Source: Flavobacterium marginilacus (lineage in GTDB: Bacteria; Bacteroidota; Bacteroidia; Flavobacteriales; Flavobacteriaceae). Taken from it: a DNA stretch of 64,000 nucleotides. Made by a program: the position numbers and the translations under genes. Position 1 is the first letter of the stretch; every line of letters begins with the position of its first letter. The stretch lies in NCBI RefSeq assembly GCF_026870155.1, contig NZ_CP113975.1, positions 1,178,001 through 1,242,000 of the forward strand, given 5' to 3'. Of the stretch, positions 18,401 through 26,357 are shown in pieces. The notes beneath the pieces were generated by a model. That model did not search any database and was not told where the DNA came from. It saw nothing but the letters and a program-made list of their open reading frames with translations.

Positions 18401-20533
18401 CCCCGAAATGGTAAACACAGCATTATCTGTATCTCCAGTCCCAGACACTAAAGTATAGGTAAACGAGCTGTCATCAACATCGGTAGAAGAAAGAACTCCC
18501 ACAGTTGAATTAGCCGCCACATTTTCGTTAATCGCAGTAGGTGAAAGGGCTAAATTAGTTGGAGCTTCATTCACATCATTGATGGTAACAGTAAAAACTT
18601 TATCAAAAAACAAACCTCCTTGATCTGTAGTTCTTAAGCGAACAGAATAGGAAGATTTAGTTTCAAAATTTGGGCTGGCCGTTATTCTTAAATTTGAACC
18701 GCTGATGTTGAAAGCAGCATTATCTGTACTTCCTGCTCCTGCTTCTAAAGTATAAGTAAAAGTATCCCCTGAATCAATATCTGTAGTGGAGAGTGTGCCT
18801 ACGGTTGAATTAGCCGCCACATTTTCGTTGATAGAAGTAGCTGAAAGGGCTAAATTCGTTGGTGCTTCATTCACATCACTGATGGTAACAGTAAAAACTT
18901 TATCAAAAAACAAACCTCCTTGATCTGTAGTTCTTAAGCGAACAGAATAGGATGATTTGGTTTCAAAATCAGGGCTGGCCGTTATTCTTAAATTTGAACC
19001 GCTGATATTGAAAGCAGCATTATCTGTACTTCCTGCTCCTGCTTCTAAAGTATAAGTAAAAGTATCCCCTGAATCAATATCTGTAGTGGAGAGTGTGCCT
19101 ACGGTTGAATTAGCCGTCACATTTTCGTTAATAGTATTAGGCGAAAGAGCAATGTCAGTAGGCGCAGTGTTAGTTGTGACTACAGGTGTTGAAACTGAAA
19201 TAGAATTTATACTATGATTGGTAGCAGATTGGTTACCTACATATCCGCCAGCACTGATATAAAATCGTACCTCGTCTACATTTTGAAAGGCCGATGTTAA
19301 AGTTATTGTTTTTGGAGTATAACCTGAATCAAAACCATCAAAAGTGGTAGAAGCTACTTCATTACCATCTCTATAACCCTTTACCGTATTAGTAAAGGAT
19401 GAGGTTTCTCCCCAGTTGTAATAGACAAATTGATTGAGACGAAATTCATTGCCATTGGCTGATTTTATTGCCATTCCTTTTGAACCTGCATTGTTTTCAT
19501 TGGTTAGGCCTGAATAGGATGCGTTGGAACTTCCTATATAAGAATTGTTTTGCCAAGATAATGCGGGGAGTAAAGTACCGTTTGTATTGGAAATATTATA
19601 TACCTGAATATCAATATCGGATATATCTTGCGAACCACCATCTCCATCAGAAGCAACGTCATCACTAGTAATTGCTGCTGGATTGCTTGAAAATGTTAAC
19701 GTAGGAGAAGTGTTAAGCAGTACACCTATTTTGAAAATAGGATTTGTTCCAGTAAATTGTGTTCCTCCTGGACTGATGTCGTAAGTTGTTGATTCGCTAG
19801 TATTCCAATTTGCAATACTACAAATAGCTGTTAAAAGATTACTTTTTGAAGCCGCTGTTAAAGTGCCTTTATAGGTATTATTGTCACCATGATATCCTCC
19901 GTTATTAGGATCTCTATTAAGTGCAATAGCAGTTGATCCAAGAGTAAGAGATGGAGGTAAATACGAATTACCATTGTTGGGCTGAAGTCCAGTTCCAGGT
20001 ACAAGAAATTGCCCTGCTGGTTGATTTATACCATTAAAAGTGGTACCAAATGTGTTTACCCAGCCAAATACAAATTGACTTACAGATGTAGCGGAACTTC
20101 CTTGAAAAATAAACCAGTTATCACCTCCAGCAGGAACTGGACAGCTACCCGGAGCTAGATTATATGTCCAGCCTGTAAAGCTAACAGTGCCTGGTAATCC
20201 AGAAACGCTAGGAGTTGTTCCTCCTGTAATTGAAAATTTAGTAACTGTTCCAGCTGGCATAGCAGAAGTTAACGTCCAAGTAATCGAGCCTTCTGCTAAA
20301 TTAGCTACAGAAGTGGTTCCGAAAGTACCAGTAGCTTCATCATATCCATAATCAGTTATTCTAATAACAGTACCTGCTGAGATAGGAACAAGATTTACGA
20401 TAGTCATTTCATAAGGGACAACATCGTAATTGGTACCAATAATAGCAATGTCACCCGCCGATAAATTGGTTTGAGCCAATGAGGATGAAAACAAACTTAG
20501 AAAACATCCAATGAAAAGTAGTTTTTTTATCAT
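12419..20533 (-). CDS. Giant T9SS-secreted adhesin with cadherin, SprB and MBG repeats
   Basis: A 2,704-residue surface protein. Order, with approximate residues: signal peptide 1-20; N-terminal region to about 450 with lamin-tail-like and calcium-rich segments; three cadherin-type repeats 456-750 (NTAPTDIALS...FTVTI); a fibronectin-like domain 823-921; fourteen SprB-type repeats 921-1991, the last twelve almost identical; an Ig-like linker; five MBG repeats 2076-2458 (SQTKVYGTTDPVF...); a T9SS type A sorting domain from about 2618 (IRIVPNPVRSNASF... ending YFTKNLLVRN). SprB-repeat proteins serve as mobile gliding adhesins in F. johnsoniae; that this one does so is inference. A promoter-like -7/-33 pair is visible upstream. 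Confidence 0.93.
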   Translation of the reverse strand: MIKKLLFIGCFLSLFSSSLAQTNLSAGDIAIIGTNYDVVPYEMTIVNLVPISAGTVIRITDYGYDEATGTFGTTSVANLAEGSITWTLTSAMPAGTVTKFSITGGTTPSVSGLPGTVSFTGWTYNLAPGSCPVPAGGDNWFIFQGSSATSVSQFVFGWVNTFGTTFNGINQPAGQFLVPGTGLQPNNGNSYLPPSLTLGSTAIALNRDPNNGGYHGDNNTYKGTLTAASKSNLLTAICSIANWNTSESTTYDISPGGTQFTGTNPIFKIGVLLNTSPTLTFSSNPAAITSDDVASDGDGGSQDISDIDIQVYNISNTNGTLLPALSWQNNSYIGSSNASYSGLTNENNAGSKGMAIKSANGNEFRLNQFVYYNWGETSSFTNTVKGYRDGNEVASTTFDGFDSGYTPKTITLTSAFQNVDEVRFYISAGGYVGNQSATNHSINSISVSTPVVTTNTAPTDIALSPNTINENVTANSTVGTLSTTDIDSGDTFTYTLEAGAGSTDNAAFNISGSNLRITASPDFETKSSYSVRLRTTDQGGLFFDKVFTVTISDVNEAPTNLALSATSINENVAANSTVGTLSTTDIDSGDTFTYTLEAGAGSTDNAAFNISGSNLRITASPNFETKSSYSVRLRTTDQGGLFFDKVFTVTINDVNEAPTNLALSPTAINENVAANSTVGVLSSTDVDDSSFTYTLVSGTGDTDNAVFTISGSNLKITVSPDFETKSSYSVRVKTTDLGGLSFEKVFTITVNDVCEVIDTVTQTSGVLTADQPGAIYQWIQCPATILIGENGQSYTPPSSGNYAVVVTIGLCSVISSCVAVNPITTPTVSTTAATGVGASKATLGGNVTADGGATVTEKGIVWATASNPTTSNNKVTNGTGTGSFSAVISSLPAGTLVHFRAYAINSAGTSYGTDLTFTTNAALSATTSQTDVACNSGTSGSASVTAAGGVAPYTYSWSPSGGNGATASGLTAGSYSVIITDNESTQVTKNFTISEPTALATTAASQTNVSCNGGSNGAAAINTPTGGASGYTYNWTPGNPTGDGTTSVTGLTPGTWTCTVTDANNCTTAVNFTITQPSAITATTSQTNVTCNGATNGSASVTAAGGAGGYTYSWAPSGGNAAVATGLAVGTYTCTITDANNCQITKNFTITQPTAITATTSKTNVACNGATNGSASVTAAGGAGGYTYSWAPSGGNAAVATGLAAGTYTCTITDANNCQITKNFTITQPTAITATTSQTNVACNGGTNGSASVTAAGGAGGYTYSWAPSGGTAATATGLAAGTYTCTITDANNCQITKNFTITQPTAITATTSQTNVACNGGTNGSASVTAAGGAGGYTYSWAPSGGTAATATGLAVGTYTCTITDANNCQITKNFTITQPTAITATTSQTNVACNGGTNGSASVTAAGGAGGYTYSWAPSGGTAATTTGLAVGTYTCTITDANNCQITKNFTITQPTAITATTSQTNVACNGGTNGSASVTAAGGAGGYTYSWAPSGGTAATATGLAAGTYTCTITDANNCQITKNFTITQPTAITATTSQTNVACNGGTNGSASVTAAGGSGGYTYSWAPSGGTAATATGLAAGTYTCTITDANNCQITKNFTITQPTAITATTSQTNVACNGATNGSASVTAAGGAGGYTYSWTPTGGTAATATGLAAGTYTCTITDANNCQITKNFTITQPTAITATTSQTNVACNGGTNGSASVTAAGGAGGYTYSWAPSGGTAATATGLAAGTYTCTITDANNCQITKNFTITQPTAITATTSQTNVACNGGTNGSASVTAAGGAGGYTYSWAPSGGTAATATGLAVGTYTCTITDANNCQITKNFTITQPTAITATTSQTNVACNGGTNGSASVTAAGGAGGYTYSWAPSGGTAATTTGLAVGTYTCTITDANNCQITKNFTITQPTAITATTSQTNVACNGGTNGSASVTAAGGAGGYTYSWAPSGGTAATTTGLAVGTYTCTITDANNCQITKNFTITQPTAINFTTTILSGYDYNTGYSQTIVASGGTDPKTYAITAGSLPSGFSLSTAGQITGISTQIADSNFTVTATDANNCTATYNYVLKLNQIPITVTATPSQTKIYGESDPVLTYTVSPSLLSGDSFTGSLTRVSGENIGNYAINQGSLSAGAKYLITYVGANFAITAKPITVTATASQTKVYGTTDPVFAYTISPSLVGSDAFTGTLTRAAGENIGNYAINQGSLTAGSNYTISYAGANFAITAKPITVTATASQTKVYGTTDPVFAYTVSPSLVGSDAFTGALTRAAGENIGTYAINQGSLTAGSNYTISYAGANFAITAKPITVTATASQTKVYGTTDPVFAYTVSPSLVGSDAFTGALTRAAGVNVGVYAITQGTLSAGTNYSITYVSKDFTITAKPITVTANTSQTKVYGTTDPVFTYTVSPSLVGSDAFTGVLTRAAGVNVGVYAITQGTLSAGTNYSITYVSKDFTITKADQVITWNQTLGLGCNGETSIVLTAVANSGLAVNYASSNTNIATVSNNSVIFQNYGSAAITASQPGNINYNAAPAVVLPVVSSQPNLIRKQFENIIFFDNSSKSFKLYSWYKNGVLVPGQTSQYFKESGPLNGTYYAVATKLDGTLITTCTLTLSPTIEEEYIRIVPNPVRSNASFQLITNVSTNRLQNARIEVYNLTGNLLTTINTSQNTIDMIAPSVEGIYIVKMTLTNGKYFTKNLLVRN
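13150..14305 (-). repeat. Five tandem MBG-repeat units inside the adhesin gene
   Basis: Five units of about 230 bp encode ITVTA.PSQTK.YG..DPV...YTVSPSL and GENIG.YAINQGSL-type segments. The unit farthest upstream in the gene is the most diverged. The two last units share a variant (GVNVGVYAITQGTL, YVSKDFTI), which points to unit-by-unit duplication. Confidence 0.88.
14560..17300 (-). repeat. Twelve near-identical 228-bp SprB repeats
   Basis: Twelve tandem units of 76 codons (SQTNVACNGGTNGSASV... to ...KNFTITQPTAITAT) differ mostly in three places: GGT/GAT, AAVAT/TAATAT/TAATTT and LAAGT/LAVGT. In reading order, units 3-5 and 9-11 carry the same series of variants about 1,368 bp (six units) apart, indicating a six-unit block duplication in addition to homogenisation. 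Confidence 0.93.
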
Positions 20534-20555
20534 AATTTGTTAATGTATTTATTAT

Positions 20556-20589
20556 CAAATATATAAAAAAAATGGACTATTATTCAATA
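20556..20589 (-). promoter_or_regulatory. Predicted Bacteroidota-type promoter for the adhesin
   Basis: On the minus strand, TATATTTG (20556-20563) matches the -7 consensus TAnnTTTG, and TATTG (20585-20589) sits 21 bases upstream as a -33 candidate. The -33 box falls inside the loop side of the neighbouring terminator hairpin. Confidence 0.5.
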
Positions 20590-20597
20590 GTCCATTT
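20571..20597 (-). terminator. Terminator between the tail-collar gene and the adhesin
   Basis: ATGGACTATT and AATAGTCCAT form a 10-bp stem with a 4-base loop, flanked by an A tract and a T tract. It separates the two minus-strand genes, so they are probably not one operon. Confidence 0.85.
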
Positions 20598-20610
20598 TTT
20601 TAATTATTTA

Positions 20611-21264
20611 TTATGGTCTAGAAGGATAGATTCCTTGGTAACATATAATATATTGCATAGCTACAAAAGGCGGTACTGTGGGTACTGGTGATGGACCAGA
20701 CCCCCAAGGAGTGAGTTGTAAACCAGTGGGGTCAAAATTCAAATTATTGTTCACTGTTGAACTAATTCCTGCTAAATTTTGATTTGGTGTGGCATTAGTA
20801 TACAAATTAGGGTCACTATTACCATTGGTATCAACTGTTTTTCCTAATGCATTATTGGTTGCAGAAGGTGTAGAATCAGCTCCTGGACTTGTACTAGCTT
20901 GTAGTACTGTATTTACCGAAATAGTACCAGTCAAATTGGATCCTTGACCTTTTACTATAGTGTGGGTATGAGGAGGCATATTTACTGATGTTATAGTAAA
21001 TGATTGAGTACCGCCAACTTCACCTAATGTGTATGTTCCTCCAGGATGAACTCCTCCAATATTTGAACATTGTGTTGGAAATGCTCCACGCAAATCAGGT
21101 AATTTAAAAGTACTTATCCCATCACCCCCATAGGTAGTTCCTAAGATACTAAATAATGCTGTATTTTGACTAATTGACAATAATTGTCCCTCACAAGTAT
21201 AGTAGCCCCTAGGAGCAAAATTACCTGCAAAAAGTTTGATGGTTCCCATTAATTCGTCGTCCAT
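20611..21264 (-). CDS. Phage tail-collar (microcystin-dependent-like) protein
   Basis: A 217-residue protein of the tail-collar/MdpB type. The N-terminal part GTIKLFAGNFAPRGYYTCEGQLLSISQNTALFSILGTTYGGDGISTFKLPDLRGAFP is the canonical collar domain, followed by PPHTHT, a metal-binding loop of such fibres, a variable Ser/Thr/Asn region, and a closing VPPFVAMQYIICYQG. Such genes occur in bacterial genomes outside prophages with unknown roles. No other phage gene is near; it lies between the adhesin gene and an RNA-modification gene. Confidence 0.9.
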   Translation of the reverse strand: MDDELMGTIKLFAGNFAPRGYYTCEGQLLSISQNTALFSILGTTYGGDGISTFKLPDLRGAFPTQCSNIGGVHPGGTYTLGEVGGTQSFTITSVNMPPHTHTIVKGQGSNLTGTISVNTVLQASTSPGADSTPSATNNALGKTVDTNGNSDPNLYTNATPNQNLAGISSTVNNNLNFDPTGLQLTPWGSGPSPVPTVPPFVAMQYIICYQGIYPSRP

Positions 21265-21398
21265 GATCTTTTTTTTTATTAGTTAATAGATTGTTTTTAA
21301 GTTATTCAAAAATAATTTAAGGAATGAATAACAGATGAGAAAATGACATAGAAAGGAAAATACGTGTCATGAAATATAAATATAGAAGCAAATAAATG

Positions 21399-21432
21399 TT
21401 TTGAAAAAACTTTAAAAACAACGTTATCTTTG
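21399..21432 (+). promoter_or_regulatory. Predicted promoter of the pseudouridine synthase gene
   Basis: TTTTG at 21399-21403 and TATCTTTG at 21425-21432 are spaced 21 bases apart, a good fit to the Bacteroidota -33/-7 pattern, 20 bases before the ATG. Confidence 0.65.
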
Positions 21433-21451
21433 CAAAAAAAATAAAGTCAGC

Positions 21452-22060
21452 ATGTCTCACCATCACTTTCTTCTTCACAAACCTTATGGTTATTTAAGTC
21501 AGTTTATTTATGAATTAAAGAGAAAGAAAAAACTCTTGGGCGAATTATACAATTTTCCAGCTGGAACTATGGCAATCGGAAGATTGGACGAAGATTCGGA
21601 AGGTTTACTTTTATTGACGACTGATGGGAAAATGAGTGAAATCATCCGAAGTAAAAGAGTTGATAAAGAATATTATGTTCAAGTTGATGGAATAATTACT
21701 CAGCAAGCTATTGATGAATTAAAAGAAGGTGTTGAGATTGGCTTTAATGGAGGAAAATACAAAACCAAAAAATGTGAAGCGAGGCTCATTACTGAAATTC
21801 CAGATTTTGGTCCTCGGGGTAAAAAAATTCGGGACGAGCGTCATGGACCAACTTCCTGGGCTTCCATCACTATAAACGAAGGCAAGTTTCGGCAAGTACG
21901 TAAAATGACTTCAGCAGTCGGTTTTCCTACTTTACGTCTGGTGCGTGTCCGCATTGGAAACATACATTTAAACAATTTAAAAGCTGGAGAAGCAGTTGAG
22001 GTTGACGATTTTAATTTAAATAACAATTTAAATAACAATGAAAAAAATCAAAAAATCTAA
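21452..22060 (+). CDS. rRNA pseudouridine synthase, RsuA/RluE type
   Basis: Isomerises a uridine in ribosomal RNA. The 202-residue protein has the RsuA-family opening HHFLLHKPYGYLSQF, the catalytic motif AIGRLDEDSEGLLLLTTDG with its aspartate (about residues 46-64), KEYYVQVDG, and the C-terminal NEGKFRQVRKMTSAVGFPTLRLVRVRIG block. It lacks an N-terminal S4 domain, which fits RluE (23S rRNA U2457) better than RsuA. The C-terminus ends in an Asn-rich tail. trmL follows after 52 bp on the same strand. Confidence 0.92.
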   Translation: MSHHHFLLHKPYGYLSQFIYELKRKKKLLGELYNFPAGTMAIGRLDEDSEGLLLLTTDGKMSEIIRSKRVDKEYYVQVDGIITQQAIDELKEGVEIGFNGGKYKTKKCEARLITEIPDFGPRGKKIRDERHGPTSWASITINEGKFRQVRKMTSAVGFPTLRLVRVRIGNIHLNNLKAGEAVEVDDFNLNNNLNNNEKNQKI

Positions 22061-22112
22061 TCGTAGCTAACCTCTGCAATTATAAATCGTTAATCAAAAA
22101 TCTTAAATCATA

Positions 22113-22565
22113 ATGCTAAACATCGTTCTCGTAGAACCCGAAATACCTAATAATACCGGAAATATTGGCCGTTTATGCGTAGGCACCGAAAGCCGGCTCC
22201 ATTTAATCCATCCTTTTGGATTTATAATCAATGATAAAAATCTCAAGCGCTCCGGACTCGACTATTGGGTGCATTTGGATGTTACCGAATATCAAAATGT
22301 AGAAGAATGGATGCAGCAAATACCGAAAAAATCAAGGGTTTTCCTGATGAGTTCCCATGCTACAAAATCCATTTATGACGCAAAATTTCAAGATGGGGAT
22401 TGGCTGGTTTTTGGAAAGGAAAGTGTTGGTTTAAGTCCTGAATTTATGGTATTGTTCGAAAATCATTTGACGATTCCAATGTCAAATTTGATCAGAAGTT
22501 TTAATATTGCTAATTCGGTTGCTTTTGTGGTTGGAGAAGCGAAGAGGCAGATTGGATTGAAATAA
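22113..22565 (+). CDS. trmL: tRNA (cytidine(34)-2'-O)-methyltransferase
   Basis: A SPOUT-class methyltransferase modifying the wobble base of tRNA-Leu. The 150-residue protein starts LNIVLVEPEIPNNTGNIGRLCVGT, the TrmL signature, followed by LHLIHPFGF, RSGLDYW and the C-terminal trefoil-knot motifs LVFGKESVGLSPEFM and LTIPMSNLIRSFNIANSVAFVVGEAKRQ. Typical length. Likely co-transcribed with the pseudouridine synthase upstream and the membrane protein six bases downstream. Confidence 0.95.
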   Translation: MLNIVLVEPEIPNNTGNIGRLCVGTESRLHLIHPFGFIINDKNLKRSGLDYWVHLDVTEYQNVEEWMQQIPKKSRVFLMSSHATKSIYDAKFQDGDWLVFGKESVGLSPEFMVLFENHLTIPMSNLIRSFNIANSVAFVVGEAKRQIGLK

Positions 22566-22570
22566 ATTTT

Positions 22571-23041
22571 ATGCAAATAGGAAAAATGTTTTCTCAAAAG
22601 AAAATCTATAAGGATGATATTTCGGTCCCAAAAGAGACTATAATTTATTATTCAAGGAACAAGGTCATTTTTTCATTAGTCAATATTTTAGGAATTTGCG
22701 CATTAGTAATTTATTTGTTGCCAAAAGAATATTTTGGATTATTATTTTTAGGTTTAGGGTATGGTTTATATTTGTTATATATTCAAATTAATAAATTGAG
22801 AGACAAAGCTCCTCAAATCGTAATTAACGATAAAGGAATTAAGTTAAAAAATAAAAATTTAGTCCCTTGGAATAAGATTTATGGTGATAGAATTTTCTGT
22901 CAAACATTTGGTAAAAGCCCTACAAATTATCTTGTTTTTAATAAAGAAGAAATAGAAATAGACGATTTGACAATAAAATCTAATGAACTAGAAAAACTTC
23001 TTCATGTTTATAGAGTTCGATACGATAATGATAATTCTTAG
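22571..23041 (+). CDS. Uncharacterised two-helix membrane protein
   Basis: A 156-residue protein with a short basic N-terminus, two membrane segments (about residues 34-50 and 54-71) and a soluble C-terminal region resembling a small beta domain (IVINDKGIKLKNKNLVPWNKI). No family recognised. It starts six bases after the trmL stop, so translational coupling is likely, but no functional link is evident. Confidence 0.7.
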   Translation: MQIGKMFSQKKIYKDDISVPKETIIYYSRNKVIFSLVNILGICALVIYLLPKEYFGLLFLGLGYGLYLLYIQINKLRDKAPQIVINDKGIKLKNKNLVPWNKIYGDRIFCQTFGKSPTNYLVFNKEEIEIDDLTIKSNELEKLLHVYRVRYDNDNS

Positions 23042-23162
23042 CTAAAAGAGACTTCACTTTGTTGCAGGTAATTAGTTGTTTAATAGAAGTGTAGTTAGTT
23101 TATTTTTTAAAGAGAAATTTCATATATTTGAGATAGACATTCTTCTGTTTTAAATCTCTTTT

Positions 23163-24770
23163 ATGATAGATAACGTTTCCCTTCGAAGTACTATTTTTAG
23201 ACATCTTGATGGTTTGGTGACTGCTCCTGTGGCGTTTTCTTTGCATAAAAAAGGTGTCTTGGCCTATATCTTGGAAAGAAAAGAAATATGCCTCTCCGAA
23301 CTTTCTTCCAAATTCAAAACCAACGAAGGTTATCTCAATGTGGCACTGCGAACATTGGCTTCGCAAGGTTTTCTCGATTATTATGTTAATACAAAGACTG
23401 ATCTGATTGCTTTTCGAATTAATGAAAAAAGTGCAATTGCTTTTTCGTTGTTTCCATTGTATAAAGATGTTGTAGATTTATTGCAGTCTTCGGCCGATTT
23501 ACGTCCTAAATTATTTGAAGGAGAAATTTTCAGCCGAATGAAATTGATATTTGAAAAATGTCAAAATAATTACGGAATTTCATTTTCTGATGATAATTTA
23601 ACCAACGAAATTCAGCATCAGATTCTCACTCATATTGAAGGTTTTCTTGTCGGGCAAATAACGGTTCATTTGGGAATGAGCGGAATGTTTCATAAATATT
23701 TTATGGAAATATCCTTTAGCCCGGAAGAGTTTCATAAATCTCCCGAAAACTTCAAAATTGTACTTAATTTTTTGACACATTTGGGATGGTTCACTCGAAA
23801 AAACGGAAATTATCAGTTTACCGAAACTGGATTGTTTTTTGCCAAAAGAGCCTCTGCTTATGGCGTTACTGTTTCTTATTTACCTACTTTTCGGAAAATG
23901 GATGAATTGATTTTTGGTAATCCCGCTTTCTTAAGAAACGTAGGGGAAGGCGAAGATGAGATTCACGTTGACCGCGAAATGAACGTATGGGGGAGCGGTG
24001 GTGCGCACGATACTTATTTTAAAGTTGTTGATGAAATTCTTATCAAATTATTCAATTTACCAATTGAGCAACAACCCAAAGGAATTTTGGATATGGGCTG
24101 TGGCAACGGTGCTTTTTTGGAGCATGTTTTTGATGTGATTGACCGTCAGACTTTGAGAGGAAAAATGCTTGATAAACACCCTCTGTTTCTAGTCGGAGCC
24201 GATTATAATCAGACGGCACTCAAAGTAACACGAGCCAATTTAATCAAAGCCGATATTTGGGCCAAAGTGATTTGGGGAGATATAGGCCGTCCGGATTTAC
24301 TAGCTGGCGATTTAAAGGAAAATTACAATATCGATCTGAAAGATTTGTTGAATGTGAGGACTTTTCTCGACCACAACCGGATTTGGGAAATGCCGAAACA
24401 AATCAATAAAGAAAGAATAAGCGGTTCGACTGGAGCATTTGCAGATAGAGGCGTTCGGATAAGTAATAATTTGGTGGAAGATAATTTATTGGAACACTTC
24501 CAAAAATGGTCGCCTTATGTCCATAAATTTGGATTGCTGATGATTGAACTGCATACGATAGCGCCCCATTTAACAGCTACGAATTTAGGTAAAACTGCAG
24601 TAACCGCTTACGATGCTACGCATGGTTTTTCGGATCAATATATAGTCGAAATTGATGTACTGCATAAAATTGCGGGCGAAGCAGGATTATTTTCGGATCT
24701 CAATTATTTTAAAAAATTCCCCGATTCGGAAATAGCGACGGTGAGTATTAATTTGCTGAAAGGAGTTTAG
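23163..24770 (+). CDS. Class I SAM-dependent methyltransferase, large form
   Basis: A 535-residue protein. Residues 1-90 look like a winged-helix dimerisation domain of the kind found in O-methyltransferases (LSELSSKFKTNEGYLNVALRTLASQGFLDYY). A second helical/winged segment follows at about 155-235 (FHKSPENFKIVLNFLTHLGWFTRKNGNYQFTETG). The SAM-binding motif ILDMGCGNGAFLEHV lies at about 310-324, with further Rossmann elements (FLVGADYNQTALKVTRANL). Substrate unknown. It is monocistronic and convergent with the cobalamin ABC operon. Confidence 0.85.
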   Translation: MIDNVSLRSTIFRHLDGLVTAPVAFSLHKKGVLAYILERKEICLSELSSKFKTNEGYLNVALRTLASQGFLDYYVNTKTDLIAFRINEKSAIAFSLFPLYKDVVDLLQSSADLRPKLFEGEIFSRMKLIFEKCQNNYGISFSDDNLTNEIQHQILTHIEGFLVGQITVHLGMSGMFHKYFMEISFSPEEFHKSPENFKIVLNFLTHLGWFTRKNGNYQFTETGLFFAKRASAYGVTVSYLPTFRKMDELIFGNPAFLRNVGEGEDEIHVDREMNVWGSGGAHDTYFKVVDEILIKLFNLPIEQQPKGILDMGCGNGAFLEHVFDVIDRQTLRGKMLDKHPLFLVGADYNQTALKVTRANLIKADIWAKVIWGDIGRPDLLAGDLKENYNIDLKDLLNVRTFLDHNRIWEMPKQINKERISGSTGAFADRGVRISNNLVEDNLLEHFQKWSPYVHKFGLLMIELHTIAPHLTATNLGKTAVTAYDATHGFSDQYIVEIDVLHKIAGEAGLFSDLNYFKKFPDSEIATVSINLLKGV

Positions 24771-24811
24771 TTTATGTTTTTAGTTTTTATCAACTATAAA
24801 CAAAAAACCAA

Positions 24812-25591
24812 TTAAGTGATAACAAATTTACCCTTTTCGTTGTCAAAAATGATATGTTCGTCTTTGAATAAAGTATTGAAACTTCCCTTTGTAATTAAAT
24901 TGCAAGGTTCGTCCTGAACAACAGTTTCTGGCGTCATGATAATCATCTCATCACTCAATTGTATAGCCATATCAATGTCGTGCGTCGAAAACAAAATGCA
25001 TTTTCCTGTTTCGTGGGTTAGTTTTTTTAAGAGTTTCAGCAACGAAACTTTGTGGAGTAAATCTAAATGAGTAGTGGGTTCGTCCAGAATAATTAAAGGA
25101 GTGTCTTGTGCCAATGCTCTTGCAATCAAAACCTTCTGTAATTGCCCATCACTTATTTCAAAATGTCTTTTTTGTGACAAATGTTCGATTTGCGTTAGTC
25201 TAATAGCTTCCTGAACAATTTGAATATCCGCATTTGATAAAGTGCCAATCCAGTTGGTGTAAGGCTGGCGTCCCAAAGCGACCAATTCAAACACAGTTAA
25301 ATTACTTGGAGGTAATTTTTCGGTCAAAACTACACTTAAATTTTGGGCCAATGCTAAAGGTTCAAAGTCGTTTATTTTTTTGTCATTTAATAAAACAGTT
25401 CCGTGCAAAGGTTTCTGAATTCCTGTTATAGTACGCAACAAAGTAGATTTTCCAATACCGTTTGCACCAATCAAAGCAATCAGTTTCCCTGCCTGTAAGT
25501 TCAGGTTGAGGTTTTCGGCTATGGTTGTAGTTTCCTTCTTGGAGGAATAACCAATGCTTAGGTTTTGAGTGATGAGGATATTGGTCGGCAT
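24812..25591 (-). CDS. btuD: ABC transporter ATPase, BtuD/FecE type
   Basis: ATP-hydrolysing subunit of a type II metal-chelate/cobalamin importer. The 259 residues show Walker A GANGIGKST (about 43-51), a signature motif ISDGQLQKVLIARALA in place of canonical LSGGQ, Walker B PLIILDEPTTHLD and the switch His in FSTHDIDMA. It is the last gene of the btuF-btuC-(GxxExxY)-btuD run. Assignment to cobalamin rather than siderophore uptake rests on the surrounding B12 genes. Confidence 0.88.
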   Translation of the reverse strand: MPTNILITQNLSIGYSSKKETTTIAENLNLNLQAGKLIALIGANGIGKSTLLRTITGIQKPLHGTVLLNDKKINDFEPLALAQNLSVVLTEKLPPSNLTVFELVALGRQPYTNWIGTLSNADIQIVQEAIRLTQIEHLSQKRHFEISDGQLQKVLIARALAQDTPLIILDEPTTHLDLLHKVSLLKLLKKLTHETGKCILFSTHDIDMAIQLSDEMIIMTPETVVQDEPCNLITKGSFNTLFKDEHIIFDNEKGKFVIT

Positions 25592-25621
25592 ATTTTAAGT
25601 TATATACTTTTTGAAAATGTT

Positions 25622-26344
25622 TTTAAACACATAGGAGACACATAGAATTAATTTAAAATTGAGGATTGTTTAGAAAATCATAATTTTTTCACATAGAAGA
25701 TTGCATTAAAATTTCTGTAGCCATGGTGTTTTATATAGATTATTATTGTTTAGGAAGAAGTTTAAAAAAATCATTCACAAAAGTTTTTTGTCCTTCTTTG
25801 AAAATGTTATGACAATTGAAATTTATGATTATTCCTTTAGGAGCTTCTAAAAGTTGCATATAGGTTAGAATCTGAGCCTCAAATATTGAATTCATTTCCA
25901 ATACAGATTTTAATTCTAAGACTATACAGTTTTCAATAAATAAATCACATCTGAAATTCGTTGTTAATTTTTTTGTTTTATAAATAATTGGAATATTCAT
26001 CTCTGTGTGAAAATTTATTTTTCTTTGGGATAATTCTTCTATCATACATTGATGATATACACTTTCGAGTAATCCTTTGCCAATAGATTTATGGACTTCG
26101 ATAGCTGAACCAATAATTTCGTATGTTAATTCATCTAAAAATTTTTGAGTAATCATTTATTATAGTTTATTAATGCAACTTTTTGAGAAATTATTATTAA
26201 TTACATAGTTATAATTTTTTTTGATGATTTAAAAGAGTTTAAGAAATGTTTTCTTTTTTACACAATTAATGTATGTGAAAAATAATATTATTTCTATTTA
26301 TTTCTTAGAGATTAACTATAAAATCTATGTTTCTATGTGTTTAA
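25622..26344. repeat. Inverted-repeat pair enclosing the GxxExxY gene
   Basis: The left arm 25622-25649 begins TTTAAACACATAG and continues with ACACATAGA. The right arm 26320-26344, reverse-complemented, begins with the same 13 bases and continues with ACATAGA. The arms sit close to the ends of btuD and btuC, so the enclosed 720 bp look like an insertion into an operon that would otherwise be btuC-btuD. Confidence 0.65.
25743..26156 (-). CDS. GxxExxY protein
   Basis: A 137-residue protein of the GxxExxY family, showing the eponymous motif GLLESVY (about residues 28-34) and the conserved block VLELKSV and AQILTYMQLL seen in this nuclease-like (PD-(D/E)XK-related) group. Function is not established. 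It interrupts an ABC transporter operon on the same strand and lies inside an inverted repeat, so its presence probably reflects insertion rather than a role in transport. Confidence 0.85.
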   Translation of the reverse strand: MITQKFLDELTYEIIGSAIEVHKSIGKGLLESVYHQCMIEELSQRKINFHTEMNIPIIYKTKKLTTNFRCDLFIENCIVLELKSVLEMNSIFEAQILTYMQLLEAPKGIIINFNCHNIFKEGQKTFVNDFFKLLPKQ

Positions 26345-26357
26345 ATTATTTTATGCT

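Noticed and set aside
20611..21264. Prophage remnant signalled by the tail-collar gene
   Set aside because: No integrase, capsid, portal, lysis or other tail gene is nearby; lone collar-domain genes are common in bacteria.
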